The notes under the pieces were generated by a model. It saw nothing but the letters and a program-made list of their open reading frames with translations. It was not told the DNA's origin and made no database searches. A stretch of 40,491 nt of DNA, taken from contig NZ_QKMR01000001.1 of assembly GCF_003208175.1 (NCBI RefSeq), positions 1 to 40,491 of the forward strand. The letters are read 5' to 3'. The stretch's first letter is position 1; each line of letters begins with the position of its first letter. The DNA is from Ruminiclostridium sufflavum DSM 19573. Lineage in GTDB: Bacteria; Bacillota; Clostridia; Acetivibrionales; DSM-1351. The position numbers were made by a program, and so were the translations under genes. Shown piece by piece: positions 32,553-39,828 of the stretch.

Positions 32553-32692
32553 AATGATTGACCTCTTTTCTTTAATAGTGTTATACTTAATTTGAGTATT
32601 TTAGTTAGCGCCTTTTTAAGGTGCTTTCTTTTTTTATAGCGACATATCTCTATTTGCGGGTGCACTCTTTGAATATCAGATTTCATTTTCAT
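32549..32692 (-). CDS. 47-residue basic micro-protein, coupled both ends
   Basis: ATG 32692 forms an ATGA overlap with the AbrB-like gene stop, and its own TGA overlaps the next start as ATGA. AAAGGA lies 6 bases before ATG. The product is strongly basic (about 15 Lys/Arg, CRYKKRKHLKKALTKILKL) and could bind nucleic acid or membrane. No family recognised. The two exact overlaps make it unlikely to be a chance frame. Confidence 0.75.
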   Translation of the reverse strand: MKMKSDIQRVHPQIEICRYKKRKHLKKALTKILKLSITLLKKRGQSL

Positions 32693-32943
32693 GAGTTTCC
32701 TTTGCCCTCCTTAAGTTCCTCAAGGCACTTTTTACAGATATTCTTTCCCTTAAAATTTTGAATGTATTTGGCTTCTCCGCAGAATATACAATCCGGTTCA
32801 TACTTCTTCAAAATGATTGAGTCCTCATCAACGTAAATTTCTAATGCGTCCTTTTCCTCAATGCTGAAAGTTCTTCTTAATTCAATTGGCAGAACCACCC
32901 TGCCCAACTCATCTACTCTTCTTACAATTCCTAATGCTTTCAT
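32689..32943 (-). CDS. AbrB/SpoVT-type regulator with zinc-ribbon C-terminus
   Basis: 84 residues. The first 50 are an AbrB-like swapped-hairpin DNA-binding domain: LGIVRRVDELGRVVLPIELR, then IEEKDALEIYVDEDSIILKK. The rest carries CIFC and CKKC spaced to bind zinc. Full-size AbrB has a different multimerisation domain; this short ribbon form is common in phages and mobile elements. It would be a transition-state type regulator of early phage or host genes. Start ATG 32943 follows AGGAGG. Confidence 0.88.
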   Translation of the reverse strand: MKALGIVRRVDELGRVVLPIELRRTFSIEEKDALEIYVDEDSIILKKYEPDCIFCGEAKYIQNFKGKNICKKCLEELKEGKGNS

Positions 32944-32987
32944 AATTACATCCTCCTAAATTTTTTAATTATTTATTAATTTACTTT

Positions 32988-33185
32988 TCAATTGCCTTTG
33001 TAGGGACATCGCTTTCTGTCAATAGCGATATGTATTATTGAATTGCTGTTTCTGTTTTTTATCACCAGCTCGTCCGGAAGATTTTTAACTACCATCCAAT
33101 TGTCCGGATTCAAGTTCTTACTTCTATGCTTATAACCGGCAATAAGAATTTTCTGCGCTACAGTAGGGGTTTTACCATGTTTCAT
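32988..33185 (-). CDS. Small early protein (DUF6906-like)
   Basis: 65 residues beginning KHGKTPTVAQKILIAGYK, then LNPDNWMVVKNLPDELVIKN, the pattern MKHGK.PT..QK......LNP.NWLV.K..P.ELVI of a small Firmicute phage family. There is a Cys at the C-terminal end (KRCPYKGN). It lies between the large Cys-rich protein and the AbrB-like gene in the early operon. Function unknown. Confidence 0.75.
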   Translation of the reverse strand: MKHGKTPTVAQKILIAGYKHRSKNLNPDNWMVVKNLPDELVIKNRNSNSIIHIAIDRKRCPYKGN

Positions 33186-33196
33186 TCTTAATCACC

Positions 33197-35797
33197 TCAC
33201 TCTGTCAATTTCCAGATGGTATGGGCAATATCTGCAAGTACCTCCGAAGCATCTTCTGTGCCTTTTATGACTTCTTCCCGGCAATCTTCGCAAACATCCT
33301 CAGCAAAAATCTGGATTTCAGCTTCAGTAAGCTTTCCTAGTCCTTCATAGAGCCGGGACACTTTTTCGTATATTGCCAATCTGACCTCTTCCGGAATGAC
33401 TTCTTTTACTGCCAGTACTTCAATTGGCTTGTCCCTAAGCTGCTGTCTGAGGTCTTCAATCTCCTGCTGCTTCTCGGATATAATGTTACCGAGCTCTTTA
33501 ATCTTCGTCGGATTAGAGTTACGCTTGGACTGCTCAAGCTGCTGGTGAAGAGAATCAAGGTCGCGCTCATATGCGCGAAGTGCATCGTCCCTATCCTTTT
33601 TGGCTTTCTTTGCCTGCTGTGCCGCATCTATCGCTTTATTTTCAGCAATGAATTTTTCGTTATCAGCTATCTCAACTCGTTTTTCAGCAGCTTTGAGCTT
33701 TTCTTCCATGACCTTGTACTCTTTAAGTGAAGTTATATCCCCCGAGACAACCTGCTCTGTGAGTTTCTGAGGAGCATCCTTTTTGGCTGCTGCAAATAAT
33801 AATGATGGAGAAATATCCTCGGCTGCTCCGATATTGTCAAAATTTTTGGCAATAAATTCATAACCGTTTATATAGTTGTATGCTGTTTGACGTGTAATGC
33901 CAATGCTACTGACCCAAGCTCCAAAGGTACCGTTTTTGTTATTAGCAAGCTTGTCCTGTGCTTCTTTAAGCTCTTTGCCAATAGATATTACTGATTTGAT
34001 TCTGATTTCAGTAATTTTATTAGCCTTATCATGCAGGAATTCTGCCGTATCGGCATCCACTGTGGAATAGTCAAAAGCTTTCTCACCCTCTTTGTTTACA
34101 ATGTCTGTACTTTCTATTACATTTTCATTTTCCGATTCCTGACCTCGAATAAATCTGCTAACGCTATCCAGAGGAGTGTTCTCTGGCTTACTTCTCACTG
34201 TTTCAGCAGCCATACTGTAAACATCACAGTCAACATCACCAAAGAGCTTAATTGTAGCTTTTAGCGCTTCTCCTCGGCACAACAGAACCGAGCAGCCATC
34301 ATTATGCTTGCAGAAATACGGGCAATCCTCTCTCATTCTTCCGCAGCCACTCGAACCGATACGGGGCTTTTTCTTTTCGGTAGCGTTCTGGTTAGCATCT
34401 GTCGTTTCCAGCATAGTTTTTGCTGCTTTTTCTCTCTCCAACGGGCACCATTCGGGACACGTATCCGAATTAAAATCTTTATCTGAGGCAATCTTTTTCT
34501 GTCCTTCGGTAAACTGATAACAGTAATGGGTATGTGGCTCACAGGGACGTTTTGTAGTTTTTATCCCATCATCGGCAACTACACTAACGTATGTGTTTTC
34601 TTCGCTATACCAGTGACCTGCATCACATTTCCCACATGACCGGGTAGGTATAGATTCCATTTCAACTGGTTCAAAGATATCCATCCTATTACCATCCTCA
34701 TCCATCCCAGTTGTCCAGGCATTTTGAATTTCATCCTGTTTATCTTTTCTATCCCCATCCTCCAGCAAGCAATCGAGTTGGTCTTCTAAGTCCATTGACT
34801 CAATATCTTCGTAGGAAGCATCTCCTACCTGTACAAAATTTTTACAAGCTATTGAACTTTCATCGAAATAAAATTCGGCTCCAACTCGGTGGGAAGCATT
34901 ATAACATTTATGCTGAAAAGGATGTCCTTCTCCATGCTCTGCAGGTTTACAAGAAATGCAGTCTATACACAAAAGCGGTATGTCAGACTCACTTTTATCC
35001 GGAAAGAACTTTTCAATTAAAACCTTTTTAGCAGCGATGCCTTTTTTATTTGAGCTGCAGCCTATGGATAACGTTCGTCGACAGTCGGCCAGATGGTCAG
35101 CATTATAATTTGCACTCAAATCAGGATGCTCAGTACAGTACTGGCGTATTTTCTCCATAAGTTGATTATCAAGGCTGTTTATACCAATTGTATTTTTATC
35201 CTCCAAGCTGCCGGTCCACTCTGTTTTGTGGTTAGGTTTTTGTGAGCCGGCTCGGCATTCCCAATGATCGAAAACAGCCGGCCAACCTTTTGTAACTGCA
35301 TTTGTAAATGGACAGCTTGTACATTCAGTATTTGTTACATCAACCTTATAACCTGTTACATCGGCGTTTGAAGATTTCTGAAATTCAATTCCGCACTTCG
35401 TCCAATATGTTTTCTTTGCCAACCTTTCACCTTCTTTTTTCTTAAATTCATTGCAGGCACGAGCTCCGCTATAGTATTCTTTAGAGTCTATGTACATCTT
35501 TTTACCATTTACAGTTACGCCCTTCGTATGGGGCTTAACTTTCTCATTGGTGCATACTCCGTGCGTTTCGCCTTCGTAGTGTAAGCAATTACCGCATTTC
35601 AGGTCATCATATGAAACACCCCACTTCCAGAGTATCCATGAATCTGTTACTCGGATAAAGCCGCAATGTTCTGCGTATTGGTCGAGCATATCCGGTGATG
35701 TGCTATTTTTACAGCAGACTCCTGAGCCGAGATAGGTATCCCCATAACGGTAATTGCTGTTCGCCGGGCATCGATTACTGCTACAACCCATACTCAC
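33197..35797 (-). CDS. Giant Cys-rich / DUF3102 fusion protein
   Basis: 866 residues, unusually large for this slot. The first 540 or so contain about 34 Cys (GCSSNRCP, CGNC, CTSCPF, CIDCISC, CGKC, CPEWC, CPYFC...), suggesting several zinc or iron-sulphur modules. Residues about 565-700 match DUF3102 (IGKELKEAQDKLANNKNGTF, SIGITRQTAYNYINGYEF), a plasmid/phage protein domain with a replication-like or KilA-like helix-turn-helix. Then follow a coiled coil (about 700-790) and a C-terminal helical part with CEDC. The Cys region has no family I recognise. Start GTG 35797 suits GGGGGAGGG. It lies in the early operon before the AbrB-like gene. Function unknown. Confidence 0.8.
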   Translation of the reverse strand: MSMGCSSNRCPANSNYRYGDTYLGSGVCCKNSTSPDMLDQYAEHCGFIRVTDSWILWKWGVSYDDLKCGNCLHYEGETHGVCTNEKVKPHTKGVTVNGKKMYIDSKEYYSGARACNEFKKKEGERLAKKTYWTKCGIEFQKSSNADVTGYKVDVTNTECTSCPFTNAVTKGWPAVFDHWECRAGSQKPNHKTEWTGSLEDKNTIGINSLDNQLMEKIRQYCTEHPDLSANYNADHLADCRRTLSIGCSSNKKGIAAKKVLIEKFFPDKSESDIPLLCIDCISCKPAEHGEGHPFQHKCYNASHRVGAEFYFDESSIACKNFVQVGDASYEDIESMDLEDQLDCLLEDGDRKDKQDEIQNAWTTGMDEDGNRMDIFEPVEMESIPTRSCGKCDAGHWYSEENTYVSVVADDGIKTTKRPCEPHTHYCYQFTEGQKKIASDKDFNSDTCPEWCPLEREKAAKTMLETTDANQNATEKKKPRIGSSGCGRMREDCPYFCKHNDGCSVLLCRGEALKATIKLFGDVDCDVYSMAAETVRSKPENTPLDSVSRFIRGQESENENVIESTDIVNKEGEKAFDYSTVDADTAEFLHDKANKITEIRIKSVISIGKELKEAQDKLANNKNGTFGAWVSSIGITRQTAYNYINGYEFIAKNFDNIGAAEDISPSLLFAAAKKDAPQKLTEQVVSGDITSLKEYKVMEEKLKAAEKRVEIADNEKFIAENKAIDAAQQAKKAKKDRDDALRAYERDLDSLHQQLEQSKRNSNPTKIKELGNIISEKQQEIEDLRQQLRDKPIEVLAVKEVIPEEVRLAIYEKVSRLYEGLGKLTEAEIQIFAEDVCEDCREEVIKGTEDASEVLADIAHTIWKLTE

Positions 35798-35830
35798 GGC
35801 AATCCCTCCCCCTTTAAACTCACGGTCTGA

Positions 35831-35980
35831 CTAAAACTCAGCATACTCAATTTCTGCTTGCTGGTCAGTTACTATGTCCATCAGGTAATCCATCTCGGCA
35901 GCTATTTTTTCGATCTGGTCGTTGCTCAAAATAGGCTTGGCTGCAAGAATCATGTAACCAATCGCTGCACAGTTTGTCAT
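35831..35980 (-). CDS. 49-residue early protein
   Basis: ATG 35980 lies 9 bases after GGAGG. The peptide starts TNCAAIGYMILAAKPILSND and ends with an acidic amphipathic helix (MDYLMDIVTDQQAEIEYAEF). It sits 34 bases upstream of the giant Cys-rich gene and 30 downstream of the next small gene. No family recognised; Clostridial phages often have such tiny proteins here. Confidence 0.7.
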   Translation of the reverse strand: MTNCAAIGYMILAAKPILSNDQIEKIAAEMDYLMDIVTDQQAEIEYAEF

Positions 35981-36009
35981 CCTCTTGTCCCTCCATTCCT
36001 TAAAAAAAA

Positions 36010-36207
36010 TTACTTCATATACATTTCAGCAAGCATTCTGTAAGCCGTTTCTGTTCTCTCATTTACTGGAACGACAACCCCCTCAAGAGTATCAAGTTGC
36101 GTTCCATCTTTTAAGAAAAAACGGACTATAGGTGCTTTCTTTTCTGGCACATCTTTTTTTGCTTTATTATCATTTTTGCTTGTCGTTTTTGCCTTTTTCG
36201 TTTTCAT
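36010..36207 (-). CDS. Small basic early protein
   Basis: 65 residues with a lysine-rich start (KTKKAKTTSKNDNKAKKDVP) and a short folded-looking end (IVRFFLKDGTQLDTLEGVVV, TETAYRMLAEMYMK). ATG 36207 is 8 bases after GAGGGGGG; GTG 36216 overlaps that site. The first part is likely disordered. Function unknown. Confidence 0.7.
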   Translation of the reverse strand: MKTKKAKTTSKNDNKAKKDVPEKKAPIVRFFLKDGTQLDTLEGVVVPVNERTETAYRMLAEMYMK

Positions 36208-36397
36208 GGAATGCACCCCCCTCTATTACTGTATTTACTACTGTTTGTACACTATTACTGTTCTTATTTTTATCAGAATAACTGGATAATCTTCGCAATC
36301 CACCTAATCAACTCTTATTTAAGGTACTTCTCTGGTTGCTGCTTGCCCCTTCTTACAAAAGTATGATAAAATTTGTTTGAAGGGAGGGTTAAAGCTA

Positions 36398-36547
36398 ATG
36401 CCTGAACAATACATTAAAGAACGTATTGATAAATTAACTCTTTTCTACTTGGAGAAAACTGTTGATATCTCAAAGCTTACTGTTGAAGAATTTATAGACA
36501 AATTCAACAAGATTCAAACTGAGATATATACTTGTCTAATTAAATAA
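36398..36547 (+). CDS. 49-residue plus-strand protein inside the early operon
   Basis: ATG 36398 follows a strong AAGGGAGGG. The product (PEQYIKERIDKLTLFYLEKT, then LTVEEFIDKFNKIQTEIY) is helical. It runs opposite to the early operon, and its last 8 bases overlap the 3' end of the gene at 36540-36701. A weak promoter (TTGCCC at 36343, TAAAAT at 36367, 18 bases apart) lies just upstream. It shares the strand of the repressor side. Function unknown; a Spo0E-like assignment was considered but the SQELD motif is absent. Confidence 0.65.
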   Translation: MPEQYIKERIDKLTLFYLEKTVDISKLTVEEFIDKFNKIQTEIYTCLIK

Positions 36548-36701
36548 CTGCTATACTCTCCAAATAACTGGATATTCCGCTGAGCAAATTCTTTGCATCT
36601 TTTACTGATAACCCATCTAAGATGCCCATAATCTGCTCGGCTTTTTTCAGGTCTCTCTTTTTAAATAAAGGAGTTTTTTCGTACACTTCTTCTAAATCCA
36701 C
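36540..36701 (-). CDS. 53-residue early protein downstream of cro
   Basis: GTG 36701 comes directly after the TAA of the Cro-like gene, whose last codons supply AGGGAGGTGAG. The product (DLEEVYEKTPLFKKRDLKKA, then MGILDGLSVKDAKNLLSGIS) is helical and carries LSVKDAKNLL, a typical short phage-protein helix pair. It overlaps the plus-strand gene by 8 bases at its end. Function unknown. Confidence 0.75.
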   Translation of the reverse strand: MDLEEVYEKTPLFKKRDLKKAEQIMGILDGLSVKDAKNLLSGISSYLESIAVI

Positions 36702-36956
36702 TTAACTCACCTCCCTACACGCTGCTTGTTGATTTTTTGTAGAATTAAATTCTACTTTTTGAGCAAAAAAAATCTCATCTTTGTTTTCAATTGAAAGCAC
36801 TTCACATAATGTAGAAATTTCACTTGCTTTAAATTCTGTTATATTATTTATTTTTTTATAAAGCCCCATCTCTGACAATCCTAACTTTTTCGCCAACTCT
36901 CGTTTTGTAAAACCTGCTCTTTTAATAGCTATTTCTAATTCAATCGTGTTCGTCAT
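36702..36956 (-). CDS. Cro-like HTH regulator (first early gene)
   Basis: About 84 residues. TIELEIAIKRAGFTKRELAK, then LGLSEMGLYKKINNITEF, is a short XRE-type helix-turn-helix (scissors helix, LGLS turn, recognition helix GLYKKI). It is the first gene from the early promoter at 37004-37032 and faces the repressor gene, which identifies it as Cro-like. The 3' half holds operator copy 3 (36739-36755). ATG 36956 is preferred to ATG 36965, which is only 1 base from GAAAGGGG. Confidence 0.85.
   Translation of the reverse strand: MTNTIELEIAIKRAGFTKRELAKKLGLSEMGLYKKINNITEFKASEISTLCEVLSIENKDEIFFAQKVEFNSTKNQQAACREVS
36739..36755. promoter_or_regulatory. Operator-like palindrome in cro 3' end
   Basis: GTAGAATTAAATTCTAC is a perfect 17-bp palindrome with the same GTAGAAT arms as the operator at 36981. 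It is about 240 bases inside the transcribed region, where a looped repressor could act. Confidence 0.65.
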
Positions 36957-36980
36957 ATTTATCATACCCCTTTCTTTTTT

Positions 36981-36997
36981 GTAGAATTATATTCTAC
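36981..36997. promoter_or_regulatory. Operator O1 at the early promoter
   Basis: GTAGAATTATATTCTAC: 7-bp arms around TAT, just past the -10 box of the minus-strand early promoter, overlapping its start point. Confidence 0.75.
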
Positions 36998-37003
36998 ATA
37001 TTA

Positions 37004-37032
37004 AATTTAGCATCATGTAGAATTATTGTCAA
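37004..37032 (-). promoter_or_regulatory. Early lytic promoter (PR-like)
   Basis: Minus strand TTGACA (37027-37032), 17 bases, TAAATT (37004-37009). It drives cro and the early operon. Confidence 0.85.
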
Positions 37033-37033
37033 C
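37017..37033. promoter_or_regulatory. Operator O2 (half-conserved)
   Basis: GTAGAATTATTGTCAAC keeps the GTAGAATT left arm of O1 and covers the -35 box and spacer of the early promoter. Confidence 0.6.
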
Positions 37034-37060
37034 ACTTTTTTTATAAAAAGCATATTTTTG

Positions 37061-37089
37061 TTGACTTTAAATCTACTCAATGCTATATT
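37061..37089 (+). promoter_or_regulatory. Repressor promoter (PRM-like)
   Basis: TTGACT (37061-37066), 17 bases, TATATT (37084-37089); the repressor ATG is 40 bases further on behind AGGAG. Confidence 0.85.
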
Positions 37090-37128
37090 TTAAGTAAACA
37101 AAAGTTTATAGCGTATAGGAGAAAAATT

Positions 37129-37692
37129 ATGAAATTGTATGATAGGATAAAATCTCGCCGTGAGGAATTAAACATGTCTCAAGAAGAATTAGCAGCTAAA
37201 ATGGGATATAAATCAAGATCCTCAATTAATAAAATTGAATTAGGAAAAAGCGATATCCCTCAATCAAAAATCGCTTCTTTTGCTAAAGCTTTACAGACTA
37301 CACCAGCATATTTAATGGGATGGACAAGTGATGATCAAAACACAAAAAAAGAAATTGAAACAAAATGCGATTTATCTAGTATAAATGAATACAAAAATGT
37401 ATTTAAGCAGTTTTCATTTTCTATATATAGGTGCGGAGGATATCAACCAGTTTACAGGGTACTTGATGAAAAAAACGGAACCATATTTGAAAAAGTTACA
37501 GAACCCGTTTTATATGATTTACTAACATTTATAAATAATAATGCAAATTTTATCAGAAATGAAATTTACAGACGAATTGAAACAAATATAAAAGATAGCA
37601 AAGATGAACCCTACCTTGCAGCTGCTCACAACGATGCTCCTATGACGGAGGAAGAAGAAGGCTTAATGCGTCAAGACCTGGACGAGTTATAA
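37129..37692 (+). CDS. XRE-family prophage repressor (CI-like)
   Basis: 187 residues. Residues 1-62 form a canonical HTH_3 domain (YDRIKSRREELNMSQEELAA, MGYKSRSSINKIELGKSDIP, ALQTTPAYLMGW). The rest is a short unassigned part with no S24 peptidase motif, so it is not a self-cleaving LexA-like repressor; relief probably needs the ImmA-like neighbour. It should bind the GTAGAAT-type operators and block the early promoter while its own promoter faces the other way. ATG 37129 follows AGGAG. The next gene begins 60 bases later. Confidence 0.88.
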   Translation: MKLYDRIKSRREELNMSQEELAAKMGYKSRSSINKIELGKSDIPQSKIASFAKALQTTPAYLMGWTSDDQNTKKEIETKCDLSSINEYKNVFKQFSFSIYRCGGYQPVYRVLDEKNGTIFEKVTEPVLYDLLTFINNNANFIRNEIYRRIETNIKDSKDEPYLAAAHNDAPMTEEEEGLMRQDLDEL

Positions 37693-37716
37693 AAGGTTTA
37701 AATCTGTATGCTGTAT

Positions 37717-37746
37717 TTATTGTAAAATTTTTTGACAATATTGAGG
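37717..37746 (+). repeat. 30-bp dyad element, copy 2
   Basis: Lies between the repressor stop and the ImmA-like start; its TTGAGG end is that gene's ribosome site. It differs from copy 1 at 23501-23530 at only two positions, one base at the edge and one A/T in the central AT run. Confidence 0.8.
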
Positions 37747-37752
37747 TAAACT

Positions 37753-38229
37753 ATGCTGAATAAATATGAAAAGCTTCTCGTAAAAACCGAAAGCGATAAT
37801 TTATGTGTAGAAGAGAAACAATTTAAGTCAAGAGCTAAAGGTCTTATAAAAGACAAAAAAATCGGTATCCGCAAGGACTTACCCACCTTAACTGAAAAGA
37901 CCTGCATTTTAGCTGAAGAACTCGGCCATTATTACACTAGCTGCGGAGATATCCTTGACCAGACAAAAACAGAAAACGTGAAGCAGGAAAAACGGGCACG
38001 TAACTGGGCCTATGAAAAGTTAGTGCCCCCGGATAAGCTGATTGAAGCCTATGAGTCAGGAGTCCGTAACAGGTATGAACTTGCTTTGTACTTAGATGTC
38101 ATAGAAGAATTTTTGGAAGAGGCAATCAACCATTACAAAGAAAAGTATGGTCTATGCCGTATATATGATGATTACATAATTTACTTTGAGCCTCTTGGTG
38201 TGTTTAGGAAAATGATAGATAAGCAATGA
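37753..38229 (+). CDS. ImmA/IrrE-like protein (M78 relative) beside the repressor
   Basis: 158 residues. The core reads CILAEELGHYYTSCGDILDQ: the helix of an ImmA-type protease, but the first His of HExxH is replaced by Glu (EELGH at 55-59). This EELGH form is common in phage members of the family, so a changed zinc ligand is likely and loss of function is less so. Later RARNWAYEKLVPPDKLIEAY matches the third-ligand helix (usually E-A-N/FA...L.P). ImmA proteins cleave or inactivate the neighbouring XRE repressor to induce the element (known for ICEBs1). Starts at ATG 37753, 6 bases after TTGAGG of the 30-bp element. Confidence 0.85.
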   Translation: MLNKYEKLLVKTESDNLCVEEKQFKSRAKGLIKDKKIGIRKDLPTLTEKTCILAEELGHYYTSCGDILDQTKTENVKQEKRARNWAYEKLVPPDKLIEAYESGVRNRYELALYLDVIEEFLEEAINHYKEKYGLCRIYDDYIIYFEPLGVFRKMIDKQ

Positions 38230-38255
38230 CTATATAATAAGGGGAGTGATCATAA

Positions 38256-39653
38256 ATGAAAAGAGTCGGTTGCTATGTTAGGGTATCTACAGAAAACCAA
38301 CTTGAGAATTACAGCATAGAGGAACAGATTGAGCGTTTAAAAGCCTATTGCACAGCAAAGGATTGGGCTGTATATAAGTTTTATACCGATGGCGGATATT
38401 CCGGCGGTAACACAAATCGTCCGGCACTACAACAGCTCCTAGTCGATATTGAAAGCAAAAATCTTGATATTGTAGTTGTCTATAAACTCGACCGCTTAAG
38501 CAGATCACAAAAAGATACGCTTACACTTATAGAAGATGTCTTCCTTGCAAACGGAATTGATTTTGTATCGATGAGTGAAAATTTTGATACCAGTACCCCA
38601 TTCGGCAGAGCTATGGTAGGCATTCTGTCAGTTTTTGCCCAGTTGGAAAAGGATCAGATTACTGAGCGTTTCACAATGGGCCGAATAGGCCGGGCCAGAA
38701 ACGGTAACTTCCATGGAGGACCCACACCACCAACAGGATATGATTATATTGACAGTAAATTGGTTATTAATGAGTATGAAGCTTTACAGGTCAAGGAAGT
38801 TTTCAGGTTGTTTCTTGAAGGACAGAGCATTAATTCTATACGGAAATACATGAGTAGTAAGTACACAAATAAGTACGGAAACTGGGCTAGCCATACTCTC
38901 GTTTTAAATGTACTTCGTAATTCAGTATATATTGGAAAAGTTAAATTTAGCGGTCAGGAATATGCCGGAAATCACACCCCTATTATTGATATAAATACTT
39001 TTGAAGCGACTCAAAAATTTTTACAAAGCCCCGAAAGAGAAGATTCAAAAACTATCTTTCAAAAGAATCCTTTTAGAGCAAACAATCTCTTAACCAGTTT
39101 GATATACTGTAAAAGATGTGGAGCTCGTTTTTGCGGGAATCATGGCAATTATGTATGCCACTCCAGAGGTAAGACAGATTCTAAAATGATAAAGGACCCT
39201 AACTGCAAAAATAAAAAGTGGCCTATAGGAGAGCTTGACGAATTTGTTCAAAATGAAATCTTAAAGCTGGCCTATAATGAAGAATACTTTAACGAAAAAG
39301 TTAAGGGAAAAGCTTTGCCGGTCAAATCAGATAAAGCCATACTACTAAATAGAGTTACCGAGATAGACAAACAGATATCCCGCATGATGGATTTGTATCA
39401 AGTCGGAGGCATTCCTCTTTCTGAAATAACAGACAGAATAGCAAAGCTCAAAGATGAAAAGGATTCTCTCGCGGAGGATCTTGCTGATAAGGAAGATAAA
39501 AGGCTGACTATCACCAAGGCCAAAGCTCTGCTATCCAATGCCGAAGAAGTTTTCACCACCGGTGATATAGCTAAGAAAAGGCTTTATATTAGCTCTTTAG
39601 TTGATTATATCGAAGTTGACGGAGAGTTTCTGGATATCCACTTTTCTTTTTGA
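38256..39653 (+). CDS. int: Large serine recombinase (phage integrase)
   Basis: 465 residues. The N-terminal resolvase domain has CYVRVSTENQ with catalytic Ser11 and Arg9, YKLDRLSRSQKD and GRAMVGILSVFAQLEKDQIT. A recombinase domain follows (about 160-260), then a zinc beta-ribbon with C285, C288, C301 and C317. A coiled-coil C-terminal part (about 335-440) includes ITDRIAKLKDEKDSLAEDLA. Such integrases (TP901-1/phiC31 class) insert the phage at short attP/attB sites, with a separate directionality factor for excision, not identified here. The integrase is the last gene of the plus-strand module, so the attachment site is probably near 39.7 kb. ATG 38256 follows AAGGGGAG. Confidence 0.95.
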   Translation: MKRVGCYVRVSTENQLENYSIEEQIERLKAYCTAKDWAVYKFYTDGGYSGGNTNRPALQQLLVDIESKNLDIVVVYKLDRLSRSQKDTLTLIEDVFLANGIDFVSMSENFDTSTPFGRAMVGILSVFAQLEKDQITERFTMGRIGRARNGNFHGGPTPPTGYDYIDSKLVINEYEALQVKEVFRLFLEGQSINSIRKYMSSKYTNKYGNWASHTLVLNVLRNSVYIGKVKFSGQEYAGNHTPIIDINTFEATQKFLQSPEREDSKTIFQKNPFRANNLLTSLIYCKRCGARFCGNHGNYVCHSRGKTDSKMIKDPNCKNKKWPIGELDEFVQNEILKLAYNEEYFNEKVKGKALPVKSDKAILLNRVTEIDKQISRMMDLYQVGGIPLSEITDRIAKLKDEKDSLAEDLADKEDKRLTITKAKALLSNAEEVFTTGDIAKKRLYISSLVDYIEVDGEFLDIHFSF

Positions 39654-39660
39654 TACTCTC

Positions 39661-39708
39661 ATTACAGAATTAGTTTTACTATGTGTATGGTTAAACTAAT
39701 TCTGTAAT
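39661..39708 (+). terminator. Perfect 16-bp hairpin ending the integrase transcript
   Basis: ATTACAGAATTAGTTT (39661-39676) and its exact complement (39693-39708) flank a 16-base loop; a T-rich stretch (GTTTCTTTTTTTG) follows. Position 8 bases past the integrase stop fits a terminator. A perfect palindrome this long could alternatively mark an attachment-site arm. Confidence 0.65.
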
Positions 39709-39768
39709 AGTGTTTCTTTTTTTGCTTACCAACAATATAATACTATAAAATAAAAATGCACAAGTTAA

Positions 39769-39797
39769 TTTACTTATAATTACATTTATGTTATAAT
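39769..39797 (+). promoter_or_regulatory. Promoter of the secreted CHAP-like gene
   Basis: TTTACT (39769-39774), 17 bases, TATAAT (39792-39797). The start codon of the next gene lies 32 bases downstream. Confidence 0.7.
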
Positions 39798-39828
39798 ATA
39801 TAAAACAAAACACAAAGGGGGAATTTCT

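Noticed and set aside
33831-33854. Third copy of the 30-bp dyad
   Set aside because: Similar AT-rich dyad but it has a gap, several changes and encodes NFDNIG inside the DUF3102 protein; chance or codon-driven resemblance is likely.
36398-36547. Spo0E-like phosphatase
   Set aside because: Size and helical pattern are similar, but the defining SQELD-type motif is missing.
39661-39708. Serine-integrase attachment site
   Set aside because: The hairpin is a perfect inverted repeat followed by T residues, better explained as a terminator; hybrid attL/attR sites are not perfect palindromes and no matching core was found on the left side.
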